Positions 1 to 6,112 of a DNA stretch of 27,436 bases are shown here, one piece after another (within the stretch, counting starts at the first letter, position 1; the number at the start of each line of letters is the position of its first letter). The notes below the pieces were generated by a model. It searched no databases, was not told the origin of the DNA, and was given only the letters and a program-made list of their open reading frames with translations. The position numbers and the translations under genes are program-made. Source of the stretch: a virus. The DNA lies in the IMG/VR virus record IMGVR_UViG_3300006921_000112, positions 1 through 27,436 of that record. The stretch is one strand, 5' to 3'.

Positions 1-6
1 AAGTCA

Positions 7-79
7 TTTATGAAGTTTGTTATCTTTATGAAGTTTGTTAAACTGCTTTTGTGTAAGTTACTTATGTTTGTGTAAGTTA
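7..79. repeat. AT-rich direct repeats (iteron-like) at left edge
   Basis: A 16-bp sequence TTTATGAAGTTTGTTA occurs at 7-22 and again, identical, at 25-40 (period 18). A second 13-bp sequence TTTGTGTAAGTTA occurs at 48-60 and 67-79 (period 19). Both pairs are non-coding, AT-rich and tandem, with nearly the same period. The array may continue left of the window. Such arrays can be protein-binding iterons (replication origin, partition or terminase recognition). Which of these applies cannot be told from the sequence. Confidence 0.6.
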
Positions 80-132
80 GCTAAACCCGTCACCGCCTTC
101 TTCACAGTGGACAGGGAATGACCGCACTATAT

Positions 133-299
133 TTTGACTAGCCGTGAAAAGGGCGTCCCCCTTTGAACCCTTGCTAGTCAAACTCTTAGGCGAGTGCAGA
201 GCAGGAGCTAACCCGATACGCTTCTCCAATGGATGCACGCGCTATGTGACACCATCCCTTGATGGTGTTCTCTTCGGGTGGCAAGAGCGAACCTCTTGC
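133..299 (+). ncRNA. Candidate structured RNA of four consecutive stem-loops
   Basis: Four helices follow one another with short linkers. H1 is 133-142 with 173-182 (10 perfect pairs), enclosing an inner hairpin 148-153/159-164. H2 is 189-198 with 234-243 (9 pairs and one A-G mismatch), enclosing 203-208/220-225 with one G-U. H3 is 249-256/261-268 (8 perfect pairs, 4-base loop). H4 is 281-287/293-299 (7 perfect pairs, 5-base loop). The G-U pairs at 189-243, 205-223 and 248-269 favour the plus strand slightly. I do not recognise the family: no tRNA, tmRNA, RNase P or common ribozyme core is visible. Possible roles include a cis-acting antitermination leader (like HK022 put), a packaging RNA or a regulatory RNA. 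A weak TATATT lies at 128-133, but no well-spaced -35 was found. A reading frame across 144-389 is judged spurious. Confidence 0.45.
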
Positions 300-426
300 A
301 CTGGACAAGTGTTCAGTAGTGGTGGTGGGATAAGCCAGTCTTACCACTGTACAAGTGTTCAGTACTGTACAGGTGTTCAGCTGGTATAACTCATATCAGT
401 TATAATGTACTGCTCATCCGTTCAGT
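300..426. promoter_or_regulatory. Array of four 18-bp dyad operator sites
   Basis: An imperfect palindrome ACTGWACANNTGTWCAGT recurs at 300-317, 346-363 and 364-381, with a degenerate copy at 409-426 that keeps the ACTG and CAGT ends. Start-to-start distances are 46, 18 and 45 bases. The two central sites abut, and the outer two are placed nearly symmetrically. Dyad symmetry, about two helical turns per site, and multiple copies beside a TATAAT are typical of operators for a dimeric repressor of the CI/Cro or LexA kind. The reverse strand reads GAAC-N4-GTAC, one base from the Gram-positive LexA core GAAC-N4-GTTC. The cognate protein is unknown; the HTH protein at 25042-25305 is one candidate in this window. 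Confidence 0.6.
385..406 (+). promoter_or_regulatory. Candidate -10 element overlapping a second palindrome
   Basis: A perfect TATAAT lies at 401-406 on the plus strand. It overlaps a separate 7-bp dyad, TATAACT-N6-AGTTATA (385-404). No good -35 hexamer is seen at 17-18 bases. The nearest upstream sequence is operator site 3, so the promoter may need an activator bound there or be blocked by it. If used, transcription would start near 413, within the degenerate operator copy at 409-426, and give a leader of about 190 bases before the RusA gene. Confidence 0.4.
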
Positions 427-433
427 AGGGGTA

Positions 434-505
434 GGGGGGGGGCCCCAATCTTGGCATGTCAACATATGGGGGGAGCCCCTAAAAAATCTGCGTTACTTTT
501 TTGGG
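434..505. other. G-run and inverted-repeat segment, candidate cos/pac region
   Basis: Nine consecutive G then four C (434-446) are followed by G6-A-G-C4 (468-479), in otherwise AT-rich DNA. A further inverted repeat pairs CCC-T-AAAAAA (477-486) with TTTTTTGGG (497-505), with one bulged T. GC-rich cohesive-end sites and pac sites commonly lie directly upstream of terminase genes, and that is the position here. The hairpin ending in T6 (497-502) could instead act as a weak terminator for upstream transcription. The segment is non-coding. Confidence 0.35.
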
Positions 506-516
506 TTTGGACAGTT

Positions 517-534
517 ATAGACCGTTTAAAGCAC
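517..534 (+). promoter_or_regulatory. Motif shared with the capsid leader, putative late promoter element
   Basis: ATAGACCGTTTAAAGCAC here resembles ATAGGACACGTTAAAGCAAC at 6036-6055 in front of the capsid gene: ATAG, then AC, CGTT, AAAGCA and C, with small indels. Both lie 58-70 bases before the start codon of the first gene of a block (602 and 6113). The layout recalls single-subunit phage RNA polymerase promoters, but no such polymerase is in the window. An alternative host-type reading (TTTACA 537-542 with TATAGT 564-569) has a 21-base spacer and is poor. Confidence 0.3.
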
Positions 535-601
535 GTTTTACATATTCAACTTTTACAGGAGTGTATAGTAGTATTATAGAAACAGTGTTTAAGGAGACAA
601 C

Positions 602-1045
602 ATGTATGATAATCTAGGAAAAGGTTTTGATAAACAAAACTCAAAAGTGCAGGTATTTTTTGTAAAGATGAATCCTGTAGCAAAGGGCCGTCCCCGTTTT
701 ACTCGTAAACTTGGGAGGACTTATACACCGAAAAAGACCAAAGAGGCAACGCAACAGATAGCGGATGTGTTATCAGCAGAGAGGCAGGATACCATCGAGA
801 AGCATCTTCCTGTTGCTGTGTATTTACGTTTTATGTGTAAGCGTCCAAAGGCTTTGAAGAAGGGTGATAGAATCTTGAAGACAACGAAGCCGGACATAGA
901 TAACTACATAAAACTTGTATTAGATGCTTGCAATGATGCGAAGGTGTGGCATGATGATAGTCAAGTAGTAGAGATTCTTGCACAGAAATGGTATTGTGCG
1001 GATTACCAAGAACCAGAGATACAGATACAAATCAGCAGGTTATAA
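602..1045 (+). CDS. rusA: RusA-family Holliday junction resolvase
   Basis: This 147-aa protein is the length expected for RusA, a homodimeric, Mg-dependent endonuclease that resolves four-way DNA junctions. In phages such enzymes debranch replicated DNA before packaging. The diagnostic core is KPDIDNYIK at residues 96-104 followed by D108 and HDDSQVVE at 117-124. D98, D100 and D119 are placed like the catalytic aspartates of E. coli RusA, and K104 like its active-site lysine. The N-terminal PVAKGRPRF (25-33) is the usual RusA basic strand. The ATG has an AAGGAG site at 591-596. It is the first gene of the packaging operon and sits one base before the small terminase, which fits a role in clearing branched concatemers for the packaging motor. 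Residues 1-17 are an extra N-terminal stretch of unknown meaning. Confidence 0.9.
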   Translation: MYDNLGKGFDKQNSKVQVFFVKMNPVAKGRPRFTRKLGRTYTPKKTKEATQQIADVLSAERQDTIEKHLPVAVYLRFMCKRPKALKKGDRILKTTKPDIDNYIKLVLDACNDAKVWHDDSQVVEILAQKWYCADYQEPEIQIQISRL

Positions 1046-1046
1046 C

Positions 1047-1427
1047 ATGGCAATGAAGATTACGAACAAGCATAAGAAAGCGGCCCTTCTCGTAGCGCAG
1101 GGGTATTTAAGTTTAAAGCAGATAGCGAATGAGTGCCAGGTCTCCAGACAGACGATTGTCAGTTGGAAGCAGAAGGTTGATTTTAAGGCATTGGTTATGC
1201 AGTACAGTGAGCCTCTTCTTGATACAGAAGTTCGTGAACGCAATCTGTTGGACACAGCCTACAAGACTCTGAAGATTGTGATGGAGGGATCAGCAAATGA
1301 TGGTGCGAAGGTCAATGCGGCTAAGTATGTCATTGATGTTTTCCGCAACAAGAAGGGAGTAAAGGGTAAGTATACAGTAGAGGACAATACAGAGATGGAT
1401 AAGATTTTAAAGCTGGTTAAGGAGTAA
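1047..1427 (+). CDS. terS: Terminase small subunit
   Basis: The product is 126 aa. Residues about 21-43 form a helix-turn-helix (LSLKQIANECQVSRQTIVSW), as in small terminase subunits that recognise the packaging site and present DNA to the motor. The rest is helical (61-103), as expected for the oligomerisation core, with a charged C-terminal tail that normally contacts the large subunit. An earlier in-frame ATG at 978 would overlap RusA by 68 bases and add 23 basic residues. I chose 1047 because it follows the RusA stop directly and places the HTH at the usual distance from the N-terminus. The stop overlaps the next start as TAATG at 1425-1429. The DNA target may be the G-run or repeat region upstream, or a site inside this gene. 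Confidence 0.85.
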   Translation: MAMKITNKHKKAALLVAQGYLSLKQIANECQVSRQTIVSWKQKVDFKALVMQYSEPLLDTEVRERNLLDTAYKTLKIVMEGSANDGAKVNAAKYVIDVFRNKKGVKGKYTVEDNTEMDKILKLVKE

Positions 1428-2971
1428 TGGGTAAGATTCCCTACATTTCGTACAAAGTTCCTCGTCGCCATCGAAAGAACCTTCAAGAAGTTTTATCTGA
1501 CCCGATAAAGTTTTTTAAGTTGCTTCGTGTCCAGGATAAGTACAGTGGTGCGTACAAGCAGTTTGATTTATATCCAGAGCAAGAGCAGTTGCTTAAGCAG
1601 GTGCAATCCAGTAATAAGATTGTTGTAGTCAAGCCTCGTCAGATTGGTGTGAGTACTGTATTGAGGGCATATGCTTTCTGGAAGATATACACATCGAAAG
1701 ACCCAATAAAGTATGGTGTTCTTTCGTTCCATGACCGTAGTGCAAAACATCTTCGTAAGATGGACAATCTTTTTTTGGGTGGGTTGCCAGAGATGTTGAA
1801 GAGACATTGCTCTATCGACAATACAACAGACTTGATTTTCGATGATACGCAGGCAGGATTGTCCTCGTATACTGCTCGCTCGTCTGGAGGAACAAGAAGT
1901 TTCACTCTGAACGCGGCACATCTCAGTGAGTTTGCCTTTTATCCAGATCAAGAAGAGGTGTTGGCACAGGTGGTGGCTACAGTAGGGAGAGGACAGATTG
2001 TGATTGAGTCCACACCGAATACGGTTGGAGATATATTTCACAAGTTGTGCAAGGAGTCTCCCGACAATGGGTGGACACTGGTTACATTTTGGTGGTGGCA
2101 ACACCAGAACTACAGGACTCCTGCTCCTACAGACATGATTTACACTGAACTGGAAGACAAACTACGTAAGTTGTATGGATTAGATGATGATCAGTTGCAG
2201 TGGAGACGTGAACAAGTTGCTACGATTGGCATTGATAAGTTTAAGCGAGAATACCCTGCCAGTATCGATGATGCATTTAGCTTTGGTTCGTCTGCTTATT
2301 TTGACCCAGATGCTTTGGACCAGATTGAGCCGATTATATTTGATGGGAATGAACGAGAGTATGAGGAGGTTTATCCTGACGATGTATATGCAATCGGTGT
2401 AGATACAGCTGGTGGAGTTGGTGGTGATTATAGTTGTATATGCGTTGTGTCTATGTCTTCAAGAGAGGTTGTTTACCAGTATCGTTGCAACACAATCTCT
2501 CCTGTAGAGTTTTCCGAAAAGATTATGGTGATTGGTCAAAAGTTTAATAATGCATTGATACTGGCTGAGAGCAATAATCATGGTCATGTGGTTATACAGA
2601 AGTTGATTGATTATGGGTATACAAACCTGTGGTATAGTAACGAAGGCAAGCATTGGGTTACCAGTGCCAAGAGCAAAATAGAAGCCTACGAGATTTTAAG
2701 AGAGATGATTTCTGCGAATATGTTATCAAGACTGGACATGACTACAATGATGGAGTTACGGAGTATGACGATTTACAAAGTAGCTCCAGAAGCCCCGAAG
2801 GGGTTGCATGATGATATGGCGGATGCAATGGCATTGGCCTACAGGTGTGCTAGAGATATACCAAGTTATATGGTTCGCAATGCAAAGCAGGGATTGATGG
2901 ATAGATTGATTAGCCATAAAAGAGCAAAACGGATACGATTGATGCGATTGCCTTACAGGAGTGCAGAATGA
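1427..2971 (+). CDS. terL: Terminase large subunit (packaging ATPase and nuclease)
   Basis: The protein is 514 aa, typical for a podovirus TerL, which pumps DNA into the prohead at the portal and cuts the concatemer. The ATPase half shows a Walker A variant VKPRQIGVST (68-77), a Walker B strand ending in SE (LNAAHLSEFAF, 161-171; E168 is the likely catalytic glutamate) and the coupling motif ESTPN (194-198). The RNase-H-like nuclease half shows GVDTAGG (324-330, D326), AESNN (380-384, E381) and HDDMADAMA (461-469). All expected acidic residues are present, so the enzyme looks intact. The start ATG overlaps the TerS stop, with GGAG just upstream. The end overlaps the portal start as ATGA at 2968-2971. 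Which packaging strategy it serves (headful or cos) cannot be decided from the sequence alone. Confidence 0.96.
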   Translation: MGKIPYISYKVPRRHRKNLQEVLSDPIKFFKLLRVQDKYSGAYKQFDLYPEQEQLLKQVQSSNKIVVVKPRQIGVSTVLRAYAFWKIYTSKDPIKYGVLSFHDRSAKHLRKMDNLFLGGLPEMLKRHCSIDNTTDLIFDDTQAGLSSYTARSSGGTRSFTLNAAHLSEFAFYPDQEEVLAQVVATVGRGQIVIESTPNTVGDIFHKLCKESPDNGWTLVTFWWWQHQNYRTPAPTDMIYTELEDKLRKLYGLDDDQLQWRREQVATIGIDKFKREYPASIDDAFSFGSSAYFDPDALDQIEPIIFDGNEREYEEVYPDDVYAIGVDTAGGVGGDYSCICVVSMSSREVVYQYRCNTISPVEFSEKIMVIGQKFNNALILAESNNHGHVVIQKLIDYGYTNLWYSNEGKHWVTSAKSKIEAYEILREMISANMLSRLDMTTMMELRSMTIYKVAPEAPKGLHDDMADAMALAYRCARDIPSYMVRNAKQGLMDRLISHKRAKRIRLMRLPYRSAE

Positions 2972-4653
2972 AAGCCAAGATAGCAGATGCGTTGTTTCGA
3001 CAACACGAATCCTATTGGGATGGACAGAAAGCAGAGTTGCGCAAACTGAGAGCCGCATATATGACTCGGTATTGGGACAAGAACTACGCACCCGATCAAG
3101 TATTGATTGAAACAACACGTGCGTATGAATACATCGAAGGCTATATTGCTTCGTTGTATGCTCGGAATCCTTCTGTGATTGTCAAGGGTGATGTACGAGG
3201 GAGAGGGGATTCAAACAAAGTACAAGCCCTATCCAATGCGTTCCTTGACAAGATCAGAACCCAAGTTGAAGATGTGTCTCGTCTTGCTTTAATATACCCA
3301 TGTGCATTTTTAAAGTTATATGCGACACAACATCCAGACCCTTTTAAACGTGTAGGTGTGTCTGCTGTACCTGCATGGGATGTGATTGTAGATCAAGATG
3401 CCCCGTCTTGGCAACAACAGAAGTATGTTGGGCATCGATATCACATTACACTGGAAGAAGCGAAAGAGAAGTATGGCAATAAAAAATATACATCTCATCG
3501 ATTGGTTCGCTTCTTGGATTATGACAACGATAGTTTAAACTCCAACTACATGGGTATTGATTTATCAGAACTCAACAAAAGCGGAGTAGAGACTGACTCT
3601 CCCTTTGAATATATCCAGGTTGTAGAGTTTTATGACTTGGCCAATAACAAAATGTATGTCTGGAGTCCCGATTACCAGAATGGTGAGAAGTGGTTGTTCG
3701 ATGGTGTGGAGATTGAGATTGGAGATGGAGAGAATACAGATGTACAAAAATACGATCAAATACCCTTTACAGATTCAGCCAATAACCCTCTTGCTCCTAT
3801 CGTGCCTTTATATTTCTCTCGTCAACCAGATATACCTATGCGTGGTTATTCTGCTTTACGCAGAGTCTACAGCCAAGTAGAAGAGACAAACATTATTCGT
3901 ACCTATCAATCAACGATGGTACGGAGATCAGCGCGTCAATGGGTAGTCAAGAAGGGAGTCTTTACTGATGAAGACATGGCAAAACTGGCTCTTGGTGCAG
4001 ACGGAGAATACATTGAAGCGGAGTTGTCTCCTTCTCAGAATCTTGCAGGTTCGATTCAACCTGTTCCTCATACTCCTGTACCAGCTGAACTAGAGACATA
4101 TGCTCGTCAAGTCAACGATGATTTTCAGCGCGGCAGTGTACTTGCTCCCTTTACAAGAGGTGAGGCTACACGCGCTACAGCCACAGAGATTACAGCATTG
4201 GCATCCTATAGCTCTTCGGAGATTGGACGTTTGGCTAGAGAGCGAGATGCAATGATTGAACATGCCGCAAGTGTTTATATTTCGATGATGAAAATCTTTT
4301 TGCAAGATGAAGCAGATGTTGTTGTCATCAATGGTAGTACTGAGGTCATACGTACAGATGACTTGAATGGTGATTTTTCATTCTACTCTCTTGATGCCGG
4401 AGCAACACCTGTTTCCGAGGCAGTAAAGAAACAAGACTTTTTGCAATCTATTCCTATCTTAATGGAGCTGGGAGTCTCAGCAGACAAAGTATTGCAAGAG
4501 TTGGTTCGCAAGTTAGATTTACCGGAAGACTTTATGGAAACACAAGTTGAAGGTATTCAAGATTTATCACAAACCCCTCAACAACCTTCCCCCACCGCAT
4601 CGATTGAGCAAGGCCAACAAGGTTCTCCTCAAGCCGTTGCACAAGTTTTATAG
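2968..4653 (+). CDS. Portal (head-tail connector) protein
   Basis: This 561-aa protein follows TerL with an ATGA overlap, the standard place for a portal. Portals form the dodecameric channel at one capsid vertex and dock the terminase and then the tail. Recognisable portal features are the N-terminal helical region with RAYEYIEGYIASLYARNP (51-68), the segment VSAVPAWDVIVDQDA (131-145), the following YVGHRYHITLEEAKEKYG (153-170), and the stem/crown helices around 396-430 containing TRATATEI and a long charged helix. The C-terminus (about 530-561) is Gln/Pro-rich and probably disordered. An AGGAG site lies about 8 bases before the start. The assignment rests on sequence pattern and gene order. 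Whether it is closer to the P22 or the T7 portal would need a profile search. Confidence 0.9.
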   Translation: MKAKIADALFRQHESYWDGQKAELRKLRAAYMTRYWDKNYAPDQVLIETTRAYEYIEGYIASLYARNPSVIVKGDVRGRGDSNKVQALSNAFLDKIRTQVEDVSRLALIYPCAFLKLYATQHPDPFKRVGVSAVPAWDVIVDQDAPSWQQQKYVGHRYHITLEEAKEKYGNKKYTSHRLVRFLDYDNDSLNSNYMGIDLSELNKSGVETDSPFEYIQVVEFYDLANNKMYVWSPDYQNGEKWLFDGVEIEIGDGENTDVQKYDQIPFTDSANNPLAPIVPLYFSRQPDIPMRGYSALRRVYSQVEETNIIRTYQSTMVRRSARQWVVKKGVFTDEDMAKLALGADGEYIEAELSPSQNLAGSIQPVPHTPVPAELETYARQVNDDFQRGSVLAPFTRGEATRATATEITALASYSSSEIGRLARERDAMIEHAASVYISMMKIFLQDEADVVVINGSTEVIRTDDLNGDFSFYSLDAGATPVSEAVKKQDFLQSIPILMELGVSADKVLQELVRKLDLPEDFMETQVEGIQDLSQTPQQPSPTASIEQGQQGSPQAVAQVL

Positions 4654-4661
4654 GAGATAAT

Positions 4662-5144
4662 ATGTCTATTCCACAAGAGATGATGATGCAGGCCGAAGCC
4701 ATTGGCGCAGGTATGGATTCAGCACAAGAAGAAGGTATGCAAATTGCATCCCCACAAGGCAAGTATACTGCCACTGCTTTAAATGCATTGGTAGATACTG
4801 TGAATCAAATACTACCCATGATGGGTCAACAACAACCGTATCCTACATTTGCAGAAGACCAAACGATGTTCCCAATGGAGTTTGTGAATGTTATCATGGC
4901 CATTATGACAGTAGCCCAAGACGCAGGTATTGCTATTGATATGGAGTTGTCACAGGTTGTTTCCGATCAAGATGTTGCAAAACTTTCTGCATTGTTGCAA
5001 CGATTGGTTACCGATGAAGCATTTAAAGATTTTTTAATGCCAGAAGAACCAGAAGTAGAAGAAGAAGTAATCGTAGAAGAATCGCCTATGTCTGAAGGTG
5101 AACCACAAATGTCAGACGAAGAACTCTTTGCATCCAGGATATAA
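4662..5144 (+). CDS. Acidic protein between portal and scaffold
   Basis: The product is 160 aa and not recognised. Residues 1-60 are rich in Met, Gln and Ala. The middle (about 70-125) is predicted helical and fairly hydrophobic. The C-terminus carries a strongly acidic run (about 127-140, mostly Glu) and ends in SDEELFASRI. A good GGAGA site precedes the ATG. It lies between the portal and scaffold genes and stops one base before the scaffold start, so it is probably made in comparable amounts and may be a minor head-assembly factor or a portal-associated chaperone (inference from position). The acidic tail could mimic DNA or interact with the basic inner shell. It has no signal peptide or clear membrane segment. 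Confidence 0.75.
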   Translation: MSIPQEMMMQAEAIGAGMDSAQEEGMQIASPQGKYTATALNALVDTVNQILPMMGQQQPYPTFAEDQTMFPMEFVNVIMAIMTVAQDAGIAIDMELSQVVSDQDVAKLSALLQRLVTDEAFKDFLMPEEPEVEEEVIVEESPMSEGEPQMSDEELFASRI

Positions 5145-5145
5145 T

Positions 5146-5991
5146 ATGTCAGAAGAAAATACAACAACAATAGAAGCCGACACTACATCAGAGGACACCG
5201 TCCAGGTCTCTGAACCAATAGAAGAAGGCAAGCCGTCACTTGATAACTATAAAGATGATTACGACAAACGCGTAGATGCGTTGTTGTCACGTCACAATGC
5301 GGAAAAAAATGGAGAGCCTGCCCCGACTCCCGAAGGATTACGAGATGGTGAATCTTGGGATACTTTGTACGAGCAGGCAGATGAAAATAGCCAACGTGCG
5401 ATGCAACAACTTCGTGCAGACTATACAAGAAAAACCCAAGAACTTTCTTCGCAAAGAAAAGAACTTCAAGAACAGGCTCAACATATTGAAGCAATGAAGA
5501 TGAGTTTGGAAAACAATGAAGCATACAAGGCAATACAAAAAGTTGCAGAAGAAGATGCAGGAGAGTTTGACCCATACGATACAGATTCGTTTCAACGATA
5601 TGTAAATAAAGTTGTTGCAGAAAAACTTCAGTCAGTATTACAGCCAATGGCCGAACAACAGATGAAAGCAAGCGCACAAGCCAAAGTCAAAGGATTTATG
5701 TCTGAACATACAGATCTACAAACTGATGATGTATTAAAAGCAGAAGTGCGCCAAACCCTTTTGGATAATGAATCTCTGTCTTTGCAAGATGCATACTGGA
5801 TTGTAAAAGGTAGACGTTCACATAGCGCATCAGAACGAACACAAATGCAACAGCTGGCATTTCAGAAAGCGGCCAAAGCAAGTGGACTCAAAATAGGTGT
5901 GGGTCAGAACAAGGGAACGACAGTGCCCAAAGGTGCTACATCCATGAAGGCGGCTGACTTGTATCAACATTTGTTGAAACAACAGAAATAA
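5146..5991 (+). CDS. Capsid scaffolding protein
   Basis: This 281-aa, acidic, highly helical, Gln/Lys/Glu-rich protein has no Cys and lies immediately before the major capsid gene, the classic scaffold position. Residues 1-70 are acidic and low-complexity. Residues about 86-126 form a coiled coil, and the C-terminal 40 residues are Lys-rich and end in a short helix (SMKAADLYQHLLKQQK). P22 and phi29 scaffolds use such a basic C-terminal helix to bind coat protein. An upstream in-frame ATG at 5098 would overlap the preceding gene by 47 bases. ATG 5146, one base after that gene's stop and with AGGAT upstream, is preferred. Scaffolds leave the prohead or are degraded; no protease gene is seen nearby, so exit intact is the simpler guess. 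Confidence 0.8.
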   Translation: MSEENTTTIEADTTSEDTVQVSEPIEEGKPSLDNYKDDYDKRVDALLSRHNAEKNGEPAPTPEGLRDGESWDTLYEQADENSQRAMQQLRADYTRKTQELSSQRKELQEQAQHIEAMKMSLENNEAYKAIQKVAEEDAGEFDPYDTDSFQRYVNKVVAEKLQSVLQPMAEQQMKASAQAKVKGFMSEHTDLQTDDVLKAEVRQTLLDNESLSLQDAYWIVKGRRSHSASERTQMQQLAFQKAAKASGLKIGVGQNKGTTVPKGATSMKAADLYQHLLKQQK

Positions 5992-6003
5992 ATATGTTAT
6001 ACA
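5974..6003 (+). promoter_or_regulatory. Sigma-70-like promoter candidate before the capsid gene
   Basis: TTGAAA at 5974-5979 (5 of 6 to consensus) is followed after 18 bases by TATACA at 5998-6003, with an extended TG at 5995-5996. It overlaps the end of the scaffold gene and would give a leader of about 100 bases for the capsid mRNA. The 121-base gap 5992-6112 is the largest between plus-strand genes after the leader, so it probably exists to hold transcription signals. Confidence 0.35.
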
Positions 6004-6035
6004 TTATTCATGTCGCAATGCTGATTCCCCTAGAA

Positions 6036-6070
6036 ATAGGACACGTTAAAGCAACTCCCCTCACGAAAGG
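6036..6070 (+). promoter_or_regulatory. Phage-RNA-polymerase-type promoter candidates in the capsid leader
   Basis: Two adjacent elements lie here. ATAGGACACGTTAAAGCAAC (6036-6055) resembles the RusA leader motif at 517-534. CCCTCACGAAAGG (6058-6070) matches 12 of 13 bases of the phage T3 promoter core CCCTCACTAAAGG, which would put the start site near 6069, 44 bases before the capsid ATG. The AT-rich upstream part of the T3 promoter is not conserved. No single-subunit RNA polymerase gene lies in the window, so this is suggestive only. Confidence 0.35.
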
Positions 6071-6112
6071 ATACGAGTGCGATACCCAACAACCTTAACG
6101 TAGGAGGCTTTC

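Noticed and set aside
133-299. A tRNA or tmRNA in the leader
   Set aside because: No T-loop GTTCRANNC, no 7-bp acceptor closing the fold, and no anticodon arm of normal shape.
300-381. The repeated 18-mers as a CRISPR array
   Set aside because: Repeats are short, palindromic and unevenly spaced (two of them abut), with no uniform spacers and no cas genes.
300-381. Operator sites as host SOS (LexA) boxes
   Set aside because: They are one base off the Gram-positive core and fit neither the E. coli CTGT-N8-ACAG nor the alphaproteobacterial GTTC-N7-GTTC form. The link is possible but not supported.
144-389. 81-aa open frame on the plus strand in the leader
   Set aside because: It has no ribosome site, runs through four strong hairpins and three operator repeats, and its composition (many Cys, Ser, Gly) does not look like a phage protein.
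978-1046. Upstream ATG for the small terminase
   Set aside because: It would overlap the resolvase gene by 68 bases; the ATG at 1047 directly after the resolvase stop gives a normal N-terminus.
1568-2104. 178-aa frame on the minus strand inside the terminase gene
   Set aside because: It is an antisense shadow of a clearly coding gene with all motifs, and has no ribosome site or family pattern.
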